From Panonychus citri (lineage: Eukaryota; Arthropoda; Arachnida; Trombidiformes; Tetranychidae), in contig NW_026515528.1 of NCBI RefSeq assembly GCF_014898815.1, positions 397,991 through 461,990 on the forward strand: a DNA stretch of 64,000 nt, in the 5' to 3' direction. The notes beneath the pieces are model-generated. The model was not told where the DNA came from. It worked only from the letters and a program-made list of their open reading frames with translations, and did no database searches. This document shows positions 12,571 through 23,500 of this stretch, in pieces. Every line of letters starts with the position of its first letter. The stretch's first letter is position 1. A program made the translations under genes and the position numbers.

Positions 12571-12847
12571 TCGATAGTCAATTAATAGAAGTGACATTGA
12601 AGCTATTAGAAAAATGTAGCTCAAGTCTTCAATGAACGATAGGAACCGAACATTATCAAAGTCAATTCATCATGAAAAATTCCAACGAAATCGAGATAAC
12701 AAGCGATGATTACATGAAAATAGAAAATGTTAAGTAATTGTGAGTATTGAAATCTTTAATTAGAGGGTCGATTTATGTTATTGGCGAGAAGTCATCGACT
12801 TCTTGTGCAGCGATAATTAAAGAAACTCTATTAGGCACAAACACTAA
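12571..12847 (-). pseudogene. gustatory receptor relic B
   Basis: Near-duplicate of 9857-10135, carrying the same decayed GR exon 1 remnant at 12571-12731. The frame is disrupted. It lies downstream of GR2 in the array. Confidence 0.65.
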
Positions 12848-13303
12848 TCAATTGTTGAAATATTTAATTGAACACAAAGGTTAAGTTTAGTATAAAGGTC
12901 ATGAAGATGAAACAAAATGATTTAATTGTGAGGGAGAATTGTCAATTGATTGATCATCTAATTGCAATTGATTTGTCTTTGAAATAAATGAGTTTATTTA
13001 AAGGGAAGTATTTTAATCTAGATTTGAGTAATTGGTTGACAGATGAGTGAGGAAAGCAGTTGATCACTACTGACCCTTACAAGAGTAAATTGTCACGACA
13101 ATCAATTTTAATTGTCTTAGTGTTGACTTCAGACTAGTTTATTGTTGCTACCTCGTCAGCATTGTCATCTCGTTTGATCACAATTAAAATTACTGGACTG
13201 ATTAGCTCAAGATAGAGACCATAACTTTCTTAATTTTTGCTATTATTTGTTAAAAAATTGGAATACTAATAATTCTTATTATCATTGAGTTTTGATGCAA
13301 AGT
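12848..13303. other. intergenic between relic B and GR2, with GR-flanking repeat
   Basis: Bases 12848-13149 are missing from the paralogous segment at 10135/10136. The GR-flanking repeat copy is at about 13097-13150. No gene was seen. Confidence 0.5.
13097..13150. repeat. GR-flanking repeat, copy 3
   Basis: Core GACAATCAATTTTAATTGT, about 200 bases beyond the GR2 stop codon. Confidence 0.55.
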
Positions 13304-14454
13304 TCAGAGTTCCTTAACCAATGCTTCTGGTGTCGCTAGAGCCAAAGTCATTGAAATTGTCGCTAATGAAGAAACAAAATTTGGCGTAATAACGAAAATC
13401 TTACAGAAAGTGAAACCAACGTCATGTCGATTAATACGATCCAAGAAGAAATTAATCTGTAATCGAAGGTAAATGTTAGATTAATCGATAGCTCGTAATT
13501 AAATACAAAAGATAAATTTTTTTACTTCATTAGTGATAGACTGTGGTGTTATTCCTAACGACAAGAGATAGACATTATCATAACACTTCATCGATAACCA
13601 GGAAACAGAAACGAGGTCGAATGTTACCATGAAGATATAAGCAAAGTCGCCAATGAACCAAAGACAACTGTACAACATAGATGTCGATTTATCATGAAAA
13701 AGTCCAACGAAATTGAAATAAAAAGTTATGACTGAATGGAAATAGAACATGATAACGAATAGCTGAAGGTAACTGTCGATTCGTTTTATTAATGAGATTG
13801 TTTCAATATATGATGATCGGGTTTCTTGAAGATTTGACGGAAATACTGATCGCTTGTTATTTATCCAATTAAGATTCTCAATTATTCCAATAAAACAAGC
13901 CTGGACATTAATACAAGTTTCGATTATGAAATGTACAACAATGAGCCAAGAAAAGCCATAAGCAAATGAACGATATATTTGAAAATGACCTTATTCAATT
14001 CAGGATGCTTGTTAACAATTCCTTTAATAATATCCATTGGTCCATCGATACGAGAAGCAAAACCAACCTCATAAATTGCCATGAGAATATTGATGAAAAG
14101 TAAATATCTTCGTCTTCTGTTAATATACCGATTAACGATTATTCTGTTAGAGATTGTGATCTTTTCCACATCGTGAACGAACTTCTGATACTTTGATCTT
14201 TGGTACAAGAGACTCAGTAAGTTAATACCAACGAATATGTCGTACAGTATATGCCAATTTCGATTGAGAAATGCAAATAAAAGATCAGATTTACCAGAAT
14301 TTGCATGGATAATAAAGACCAACGAGCTTTTCAATATAAAGGTTAACGCAACAAGTAAACTACACAATAAATACGGTAAACGATTTGACTGTAATGCAAT
14401 CGCAATTAGCCCTAAGGGTTTAGTTAATTTCTCTTTTGTTTGTTGTTGTTCCAT
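13304..14454 (-). pseudogene. gustatory receptor 2, broken by one missing base
   Basis: Paralogue of the gene at 7869-9037. Exon 1 is 13526-14454 and exon 2 is 13304-13456 (50 codons plus TGA, intact). The intron is 69 bases and starts GTAAAA. The first 120 or so codons are nearly identical to GR1. Between 13954 and 13955 one base is missing relative to GR1 (AAGAAAAGCC here, AAGAAAATGCC in GR1). This shifts the frame and gives a stop at 13924. Beyond the break the original frame stays open through TM5, TM6 and the splice donor. Only one lesion is visible, so inactivation is recent, allelic, or a sequence error. It is unlikely to make a full receptor as written. Confidence 0.8.
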
Positions 14455-14645
14455 GAATCGGCACTGAATCTAAATCAGATCGTTTTAGAACCAAAATAAT
14501 ACACTAAGAAAAATTGTTTCTTTTTTCCGTATTGACATAATTAATAAACATTTTCCATCAAAAACAAGTGATTTTTTGTTTTTTTCTCGCGGAGATGATG
14601 TTAATTTTACAATACTTGAGTAGATTTATACTGAGAATGTCTACT
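14455..14645. repeat. duplicated 5' flank shared with GR1
   Basis: Matches 9038-9232 upstream of GR1. Beyond about 14645 the two flanks diverge. Confidence 0.75.
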
Positions 14646-15053
14646 GGAAATTTTTTTATATTTTATTATTAATGTAGTTTATAATTTAGAATTGTTAATA
14701 TTATTGAAATCAATGTGTCAACCTTTCAAACTACTTAAACTACTACTTTCAATTCAAACTCGAGCCAAACTCAGAGATATTGTCGCTATTGAGAAAACCA
14801 ACCTGTGTATACTGGCTTTTGTTTCTCTGTAATCTCAAAGTGGATTTTGGTCATTGTTTTTACTCGCATTCAATCATCACCGCCATCATCTTCAGCAACG
14901 TAATTCGTGAAATAGACCGAAACTTACAATTTGTATTTCTAAGTGTTGGTTAGGGGAATCTTTTGGTGTTTTTTTCTATCATTTGCTCTTCAATCTCACT
15001 GTTGCTTTCGGCCATTGTTACAAAACTATTGTTCTCGGTAGAAATGGTGCTAT
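14646..15053. other. intergenic, nothing recognised
   Basis: Mixed-composition DNA without a convincing frame. It leads into the 96-bp repeat array. Confidence 0.4.
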
Positions 15054-15268
15054 CTCGACCCTCGTCGATGGTTAATTGCAACACTTTGGGTGAAAAAGAC
15101 TCAAGCTAGACCCTTTCCGATGGTTAATTGCAACACTTTGAGACTCAAGCTCGACCCTCGTCGATAGTGAGTTGAAACACTTTTGGTGAAAAAGACTCAA
15201 TCTCGACCCTTTCCGTTGGTTAATTGAAACACTTTGAGACTCAAGCTCGACCCTCGTCGATGGTTGAG
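15054..15268. repeat. 96-bp higher-order tandem repeat (52 + 44 bp subunits)
   Basis: Unit starts are at 15054, 15106, 15150, 15202 and 15246, so spacing alternates 52, 44, 52, 44. The long subunit begins CTCGACCCTCGTCGAT and contains a GGTGAAAAAGACTCAA tail. The short one begins CTCGACCCTTTCCG and lacks the GGTGAAAA part. Two full higher-order units and part of a third are present, just upstream of the EEP-like gene. Confidence 0.85.
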
Positions 15269-15458
15269 ATTGAACCTTTTCATATCCAGTTTGAATTCAG
15301 CGCTCAAGGTATTTAGTAGCTGTGCATAGATCGAATCTTAGTAGAGTCATGAGAGTTCTGATTGTTTTTGTTTACATAGATTAGACAGTTCAAGTACAGT
15401 AAGTCATATACTTATTTTGTATTTTTATTCAAGTGTTGAAACAGCTGTCGTATTCATC

Positions 15459-16779
15459 ATGGTGTCCATTGAAGCGTTTTCAAAATTGAAAAGGAAGAAA
15501 ATGATGGCAGCTACAACTTCAGCCTTACGGATTTCAAACTCTCCACCTTCGCCTTCATCATCACCTAAACGGGTCAGAAAGAGACCAATTTCGGAATCTT
15601 CAAACTCTCCATCGTCATCGCCTTCATCATCACCTAAACGGGTCAGAAAGAGACCAATTTCGGAACCTCCTAAATTTCCTTCACCTAAGAAGCTCACCGA
15701 AGTACTCTCAAGCACATGTGAGATCTGTCGTGATAATCCGGTACGCAAGGTTTGTAATTTCATTTCACAAATCTTTACCATTAAATTAATTGAAATCGTC
15801 GATGTTACCATTCATCTCAATATCAGTCAAAAAAGTTAAATTTTATTTCTTTTTCCCTAGGCTTTGAGAAAACAAAAAATTAAAGATCAAGAACTCGCTG
15901 CTGGTGTAGCTGGATCGCTCTCTCATGTAGAAAAAGTGGGAAAAAAGCTCCTGCCGCTGATGGAGAGATATGGGGTACCATTTTGCGATTGTTTTTTCGA
16001 TCTTTTATTATTTCAAAAAACGCGCTTTAACTCTTGATCGAGCGGTTAATATTAATATGGTGTAATCAGTTGATTACTGCAATCATGGCTACTTTTTTTG
16101 TTGTATCATTCAATATTTATCAGCAACAGTTAGTTTGGAAAACTATTGAAAAGTTGAGACAAAAATGTGAAAAATATAATGTTGTGGCTTTTTTTCAGGA
16201 AGTACCCGATGGAATAAATAATCTTTTAAAAAACATCCTGGAGAAATCTATAATCGTATTTCTGGGGCGGAAAGAGATCTTCGTTATCCTCGACATTCCT
16301 TTTATTATGAGCCATCTCTCTTAAATCTTTTAACTTGTTTTTCGAAGAAAATTGGTTCATCCAGTTTCGAAGTTCAGCAACAAACGTGGGATATCCATGT
16401 GACTATTCACGTAATCCAAACGCCGAAGGGTGATGTAAGGGTCGCGGCTTTCAACCTTCACTTATGTGAAAATAGCAAACCTGCTAGAGTAGCTTACTGG
16501 GCCAATGTGTTCGCATCAGTGGAAAGAGTGAAATCGGGTGGATGTGACGCCGATGACACACACAGGGTCGACGTTAAAGTCGACGCCATTATTCTTGGCG
16601 GGGATTTAAATACTGACAACATTTATCGTGGCGATGGGATTGAGAATTTTGCAAGCAGATTGGCTTTATTTGTTCTAAAAATGCTGCTGTTTAAAACCAT
16701 TAAAATGCCCCGCAACATGCATGGTTGGTTCACAGAAGCCGCGATTTTACGACACAATATGGGTGTTGCACAATTTTAA
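15459..16779 (+). pseudogene. endonuclease/exonuclease/phosphatase-fold gene, frameshifted and C-terminally short
   Basis: Model: exon 1 15459-15749, exon 2 15861-15974, exon 3 from 16070; all introns phase 0. Exon 1 encodes a basic Ser/Pro tail with a duplicated nuclear-localisation-like block (SPKRVRKRPISE) and a CEIC motif. Exon 3 carries EEP-superfamily signatures in order: SFNIYQ (first strand), FFQEV (metal-binding Glu), FNLHL and ILGGDLN. The arrangement of a nuclear tail then an EEP core recalls TDP2, but that is inference. At 16224-16234 the frame changes by -1 in a T4A6 run; from CAT at 16234 the second frame is open to TAA at 16779. The terminal SDH motif of the fold is missing, so the end looks truncated. 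It is called a pseudogene, although a programmed shift or a homopolymer sequencing error would also explain the break. Confidence 0.6.
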
Positions 16780-16924
16780 TAGTACAAACGAAAAGCTTGC
16801 AAAATGAACCATTATCATGATGGTGGAAATTGTCAAGAAAAAAATAGCTCCTAAACTCGGCAGAGAAAAAGGTTGCTGATAATTACGATTATACCGAGAA
16901 TCGTTATTCTTACTTTTTTGGTCA
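16780..16924. other. spacer between EEP-like gene and GR relic C
   Basis: Nothing was recognised. Confidence 0.3.
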
Positions 16925-17085
16925 CTGTTTAGGATTTTACTTCTAAAGATGAGAGATAAAGTGTTTCATAACTATTCATCAATAAGAAATTAAAAGCAGT
17001 GAGACTAAAGCAATATTGAACTGCATAATAAACTACTTTACTGTAATGCAATCGCAATTATCCCTAAAAGATGATACGACTGACA
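16925..17085 (-). pseudogene. gustatory receptor relic C with internal deletion
   Basis: The part up to about 17010 resembles the TM6-side segment of GR exon 1. The part 17020-17075 (CTGTAATGCAATCGCAATTA) matches the N-terminal codons of GR1 and GR2. Most of the exon between them is missing and no frame is open. Confidence 0.6.
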
Positions 17086-18105
17086 CGTTTACGTTTAATT
17101 TATTAAAAGAAAATGTTTATTTATTAACAAAATTGTTTTCTTTTCTGTTTCAGCCTCGCCCACGGCTACATGAATGACCAGAAAAGAGTATCGGCCACGT
17201 TAATTCTCCACTTCTCTGTATTTCCGTTTTATTTTTCTCATCTGCTACGCTTTTCTCTTTTTTATTAATTAATAAAATACATTATTAATCTTCAAAAAAT
17301 TCGGATCATTATTTTTATCAATCGAGTTCAGTTTAACTGTCTATTACCAAAAACCTAACAATTATTATAAAGATAATAAAAATTATGATTAATTAATTAG
17401 TTAAGACAATAATAATTAAAGATTTACACTAAAGATTAAACTAATAAGTCACTTGGAAAACAATTATGATGATCAACAATAATCAGCCTCTATTAATAAG
17501 AAGTAAAGAAATAGAATATAAGTAAAGAGTTTTTTTACGACTTTATTTGCAACTTTTTTAATGACAAGATAAAAGATTGCAAATCAGACTCAATTTCTAG
17601 ACAATTTCACAAATTTGGCTCTATTTTGCAAAGAAAATTTCTAGAAAGAAAAGGAAGTCCAAGCATTTAGAATCAATTGAAAATCATAGCATTTGTTAGT
17701 TTGCGAGGAAGTTCACCCGATTGATTTCACCAATTTGTTTCTATCTTCTCGAAAATTTCGATTTGTAGCAACATAACTGTGATAATTTTCCGTTCAAAGG
17801 TGATCATTACAAGAACATCAGTATATTCCTGCGTAAAAGTTTATTCAAAATTTTCTGTGAGTCGGTGGTTGGTCAAACTGGAGAAAGTTGAACAGTGAAA
17901 GTTCATTTTTTACCTAAGGTTCTGCTGACTTTTATTTCTGATCTGTTGTTCCAAACCCCAAATTTTACAAGCAATTTAACTTCGGATAACATGTTAATAT
18001 CTTTTCTTATAACAACCATGATTTTCGATTAATTTTATTTGCAGAAACTCATCAGGTTTTATTATTTTCTAATCTTTTATTTTCTTACTTTTTTGTTTAC
18101 AGAAA
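17086..18105. other. intergenic, nothing recognised
   Basis: AT-rich. A good splice-acceptor-like tract ends in TTTGTTTACAG at about 18102, just before the next small frame, but no upstream exon could be tied to it. Confidence 0.4.
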
Positions 18106-18430
18106 ATGGTTATCATAACTACTTGCCAATCACAACATTTCCGAAAGGCCTATAAGCGAGCTGAGCTCGAGACATATTTGGACTGGGAATTCATGCTTAA
18201 GAATATTCAAGAATGTAAGCAGTCAAAATATCAGTGGAACCTAGAACGAGTCTTCATTAGCTATAATGCTTATTGTTTAGGAATGGAAAAGCTTCAGGAA
18301 TAAATAAGCTTCCTGGTGACAAGTTGGCTGAGGACAGATGAGCGCTCGATGCGCGGAAAATTCCGGATTTGCATGATCTTCCAGTTCCAGAAGATCCGGA
18401 CAGTGAGAGAAAAGCAAAGAAAGCTAGAGT
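18106..18430 (+). pseudogene. unrecognised gene fragment, interrupted
   Basis: An open frame of 65 codons (ATG 18106 to TAA 18303) directly follows an acceptor-like TTTACAG. A second frame from about 18282 has a coding look: an acidic and basic, Pro-rich stretch containing LHDLPVPEDPDSE then KAKKARV. It is cut by a TGA at about 18337. Codon use and composition are less AT-rich than the surroundings. I do not recognise the protein. It could be a decayed exon or a retrocopy. Confidence 0.35.
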
Positions 18431-18516
18431 CTGCTCTATATTGATTTTGATTGACAATCAATATCAATAATTTTGAAATAATGACACTAACCATCTTGTA
18501 AAGGGCATATTGTCCA

Positions 18517-18585
18517 GACAATCAATTTTAATTGTATTGATCATAACATTAGACCAGTTGATTGTAGTTACCATCATCATTTAAT
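18517..18585. repeat. GR-flanking repeat, copy 4
   Basis: Core GACAATCAATTTTAATTGT followed by a TTGATTGTAGTTACCATC block, about 160-230 bases beyond the GR3 stop codon. Confidence 0.6.
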
Positions 18586-18744
18586 CACAATTAAAGATTA
18601 TCGATTTCAGCTGAGATTTCACCGTTCTAATTTGCTGATAACTTATTATAACTTTGAATAAATATCTCAACTTTCTCAATTTTTGCTATTTATTAAAAAA
18701 TTTGGAATAATAGTAACTCTTATAATTGATTTTTGAAGCAAAGT

Positions 18745-19901
18745 TCAGAGTTCCTTAACGAATGGTTCTGGTGTTGCCAGAGCCAAAGTCATCGAAATTG
18801 TCGCTAATGAAGAAACAAAATTTGGCGTAATAACGAAAAGCTTACAGAAAGTGAAACCAACATCATGTCGATTAATACGATCCAAGAAGAAATTAATCTG
18901 TAATCGAAGGTAAAAGTTAGATTAATCGATAGCTCGTAATTTAAAAGAACATATAAAATTCGTACTTCATTAGTGATAGATTGTGATGTTACGCCTAACG
19001 ATAAGAGATAAACGCTGTCATAACACTTGACCGATAACCAATTGACACAAACAAGATGACAAGTTATAAATACTATGTAAAAAGCTTCGCCAACGAACCA
19101 CAGGAAACTGTACAATAGTGAAGTCGATTTATCATGAAAAAGTCCAACGAAATTGAAATAACAGGTGATGATTGCATGAAAATAGAAAATGGTAATGAAA
19201 TGTTGAAGGTAAGTGTCGATTTTTTTTACTATTGAGACTGTTTCGATATATGATGAGCGATTTTGTTGAATCTGTGATAAAAGTACCGGACTTTTTTTAT
19301 CAATCCAGTTGATATTTGACATTATCGAAATGAAACAAGCTTGAACATTAATACAAGTTTCAACTATAAAATGTAAAAATATTATCCAACCGAAAGCCGT
19401 AAGCAAATGGGTCACATAATTGAAGATTATCTTATTCAATTTAGGACTTTTCTTTACGATTCCATGAATAATGTCCATTGGGCCGTCAGTTCGTGAGGCA
19501 AATGCGATCTCATAGAGAATCGCGAGAAAATTAATCAAAAGTAAATATCTACGTTTCTTTTTAATATATCGATTAACGGTAATCCTATTTGAGATTAGAA
19601 TCTCTTCTAAACTATTCACGAACTTTTGATACTTTGATCGTTGGTACAAGAGTGTTAATATGTTGATACCAACGAATATGTCGAATGCTGCATGCCAATT
19701 TCGATTGATAAATGCGAATAGAAAATCTGATTGGGGCTCAGAATTTACGTAGATGAAAAAACTTGATATACTTTTGAATATAAAAGTGAACGCAACAAGT
19801 GAACTAAACAGTAAATACGATAAACGGTTCGAGCATAAGCCAATAGCGATTATGCCTGAGGGTTTAGTTAGTTTACATTCTCTCTCATTTAGTTGATCCA
19901 T
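18745..19901 (-). CDS. gustatory receptor 3 (7-TM chemoreceptor), two exons
   Basis: Paralogue of GR1 and GR2, more diverged in exon 1. Exon 1 is 18966-19901, starting at the ATG aligned with that of GR1 (MDQLNEREC versus MEQQQTKEK). An in-frame upstream ATG at 19943 would add 14 residues. Exon 2 is 18745-18897 (50 codons plus TGA). The intron is 68 bases (GTACGA to GATTACAG), phase 0. Total 362 aa. TM layout is as in GR1, and the last segment, around LFVITPNFVSSL, is in exon 2. Read without splicing, the frame ends at 18804 with another hydrophobic tail. No lesion is visible, so it is probably functional. The ligand is unknown. Confidence 0.82.
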
Positions 19902-20131
19902 GATGATAATATACAACCAATGGAAATGATATAATCCATTCATTATTAGAATGTCTTTACTCTTGAGCGAGATAATTATGGATATTTATTTCAACATCTA
20001 TGCATGCCGAATATAATTCAGCGTCATTTAATTGTTATCGTTTATTTACTGAAATGATATTCATTGTTTATCTGGTGAATAATGATCTGTTAATTGATTG
20101 ATATCAATTGTCGACGAAAAGTAACATTGAT
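19902..20131. other. upstream region of GR3
   Basis: No similarity to the GR1/GR2 5' flank was noticed. Promoter elements are not recognised. Confidence 0.35.
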
Positions 20132-20424
20132 TGAATCGAGTTCGACTGTCCATAAAATATTTATGACATTTTTCTGAAATTTCAGTCAAATTGAATTATT
20201 CAATCGTCAAAACACTAGAAAACTTTATTTAGTTTTGAAATATCTGAGTATTTTTTCACATTGAGACATTGAATTTCCACAAATTTGTCTATTTTGTTTA
20301 AAATTGATAAAAGTTTTCTAGTGTTTTGATTAAAACTAATTGCTACCTATTTGGACTATTAATTGATTAGAAAAATTTCAGAGAAAATGTCGATAAATGG
20401 CTATGGACAAGTTCGAACTCGAAA
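20132..20424. repeat. imperfect long inverted repeat (hairpin or MITE)
   Basis: The outer arms 20132-20186 and 20372-20424 pair imperfectly (GAGTTCGACTGTCCAT against ATGGACAAGTTCGAACTC). The inner arms 20207-20226 and 20310-20332 pair closely (CAAAACACTAGAAAACTTT against AAAGTTTTCTAGTGTTTTG). The non-coding, transposon-like palindrome has no obvious target duplication. Confidence 0.6.
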
Positions 20425-20490
20425 GTTAAATTCCATAAATCAATGTTAATTTAATTCTAATTATTTCGTTAATATCAACCAATTGATCTG

Positions 20491-20583
20491 AATTTTGGCC
20501 TGAATATTACAATAAACTAATTGAATTATAAGAAACAGATCAGATCAATTCACGAAGAATTACCTCGATTCAGGCCAAATTCT
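20491..20583. repeat. short inverted repeat
   Basis: GAATTTTGGCCTGAAT at 20491-20506 and GATTCAGGCCAAATTC at 20568-20583 are reverse complements with one or two mismatches; loop about 61 bases. It may belong with the hairpin at 20132-20424. Confidence 0.55.
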
Positions 20584-23500
20584 AAACTAATTGAATATCA
20601 TTTTCAATAAATAAACTTCGAAATTTAATAATTAAATGGCCTTTAGTGCTGAGAATTTTATATTCGGATATAACAGTCATGCACTGAAATAAATATAAAA
20701 TTTCATAAATTTATCTCAACTCTCCAGGAATTGACCCAAGAAGACGATCTAAACCAAGAAATGATATAATAATAAGATGTTTTGTCAAATAGAATCTCAA
20801 CCATGAAAATTGTATCTTTTTCTCCTATTGATTGAACTTTTCATTGACAACTGATCAAATTTTTTCTCTCTGATTCATTCTCAAGACAATAAATGATTCA
20901 AGTCTCTACAATGTTCACATTGAGATTGTCAATATCGATTCCAATCAACGAAACATGATACAGAAATCATCAAGTTAAGGTCAAAATGTTAAGTAATCGC
21001 AATAGACTAGATTGATTGGTAACAATTAAAAGGGATTGACCTCGACAATTTAGTAATCTATTTGATGAAGTTTCTTTTTCCACTGTAGAAAAATCGAGAA
21101 AAGTTTGAAAGTTTTTTGAGTCGAAAAAAAACGATTGAGTCGATGAGAAGATACTAATTAATTTAATTTCCATTTATTGATTAATGAGTGAGAGAGAAAA
21201 TTTAATTTCCTAATCATTTTGACGAGAGGTCGTCGAATTACAAGTTAGTACAATTAAATACATGTAAGTTAAAGTGAATTGTTGATTAAATTAATTGAAG
21301 ATTTTTGTTGTTAATTGTTGAGAATGATTTAGTTACCAACTAACTGTTAACAATAGTTAATTGTGATAGTAGTTAAATGAAAGAGAGATTGATTGAGAAA
21401 TGGGAAGAGAAAGATAATTAATTGTATTACTGACATCACACTTTAAATGAGAAATGATTTATGATTAAGATTGTAATGATGATTTAATTAACTAATTGTG
21501 TAAAAATCAGGAACTAAGTTTACTCTTTACAGGAAAAAAAAATTGATTAAAAGGTTAAGGAAATTAGTAGACAATCAATGGATCACATTAAAATGAGGCA
21601 AATCAATCAAACAACATTCAGGGTAATCATGGTAACTCTTTAATCAATTGATTTAACCAAGAAATGACCATCAACTGACCAGTACCATAAGTCTGTTGAC
21701 CTCATCCAACCTACACGATAACATTGAATTGATATTTTACCAGGAAAACCAATTTCCTTTGGGTTAACTTGTTTTCCTCCTTCTCCTCCTACAGGTTGAC
21801 TTTTAGCTTCAATTACACCCTAATGTCCATTTCCAAGTAGCTATTGGTCATTTGTTTATATATTTCCAAGTGACCATGATATCCAATTCATGATAATTAC
21901 TCACTTGACGATTTCCTTCCGATTGATTATCTCTTATCGGTTAATCTCAGTGTTCAAGTTTCATTCAAAAGCTGATTAACTTTTTAGCTTTTCAAGTTCC
22001 ATTAATTGTTATGATTAAGATGAGAGATGAAAACAACAACAAGAGTGACCTTTTAATTGTTGTTGATCAATATGATTTTGTTGTTGTTGTTGTTGATTTG
22101 ATTACTATAAATACCAACAATTAAACTTAATGGTTTAATAAAATGTTTAAATATAAACAGTTAATCATATAAGATGATCAAGCTGAGTGATCATTTCCCA
22201 TTCATTTAATCAAATTATTGGGCAAAAAGTTTAACCGCCATTGAATTAACTAAATCAAGATTAATGATTTAAATATTAATAGTTAATTAAGTTAACAGCT
22301 TAATCTACAATTAAATACCATTATCATAACACAATCTTTATTTTTTAATCTGATTTAACAATCACCAAATAATATACGAGCAACAATTTATCCCTTCGGG
22401 CAATTAATCATCTTAGCAATTTATTCAAGAGGTTTAATTGTGGTATCTCTTAACACTTAACACGTTAATTAAATTATCTAATTGTTGCACAGTTGATTTT
22501 AAATGATCAAGACAAGTGTAATTACTAAATTAAATTATCCCACTAAACCAAAGGTAGACAAATATTATTAACTATTCAATAGTAACCATTTATTACATGA
22601 GTAATTTACTCTGGATGATTAATTTAATTTGGTTAATCCAAAACTTAATTGTGATATTTGGATTTCGTTTCAATTAAATTCAACCCAGACATCAACTTAA
22701 TCTGTTGTTGTTGTATCTAAATAATTTACTGTCAATTGTTAATCATCATAACAATTGATAAAGAGACGTGACGATAATCAATGAATTAACAATACACAAA
22801 TTGAGAATTGTCATTTTAAATCATCATTCTAATTGTGATTTAGTTTTTCTTACAACAATCAACTGTAATATTAAACGTTAATTCACAATTAATCAAGCAA
22901 TTTATTGTTTCATTTACCTTCACAATGTTATCCCCAAATGTTATTTAATATAATAAGCAAATTGTAACACTTTAATTGACACAATCAATCAATCACACAC
23001 CTTAATCAATATTGATTTCAATGATAACAAGTAATCAAAATAAATCCAAAGTCATATTGACCTAAATTAAAAATCCTCTCAAGTTATATTATCAATGAAA
23101 GAGGAAAAATATTATTATCATTAGTTAATTGTTGGTTGTTGTTGTTGTTTACAATCAAGACGATGATTTAACCATAATAATAATCCTTATATCAACTATT
23201 GATGTATCAAATTTCATGATAATTGATTGAAATGAAGTTTTTTTATTATTAATTTCTAATGATTAATTTTGATAGTAATAAGAAAAAAGTTAGATTTTAA
23301 TCAAATATTTACTGATGGTAATCAAGTTACACCAAAAGTAATCAATCAATCTTCAAGTGACAAAAGTTTCATCTTATCATCAACTTAAAATCATCTTAAT
23401 AATAATAATCATCATCAACATCATAAAGGAAATAGATTATCATCATTAATTATCATCAATTCTTAGGATTAATTAACATTTTCTTAATCATACCAATAGT

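Noticed and set aside
12848..13149. 302-bp segment as a discrete transposon insertion
   Set aside because: It contains the GR-flanking repeat expected downstream of a GR, and has no inverted ends or target duplication, so a deletion in the other copy is more likely.
15425..15811. Minus-strand frame of 128 codons
   Set aside because: Shadow of the Ser/Pro/Arg-rich exon of the EEP-like gene, crossing its splice donor.
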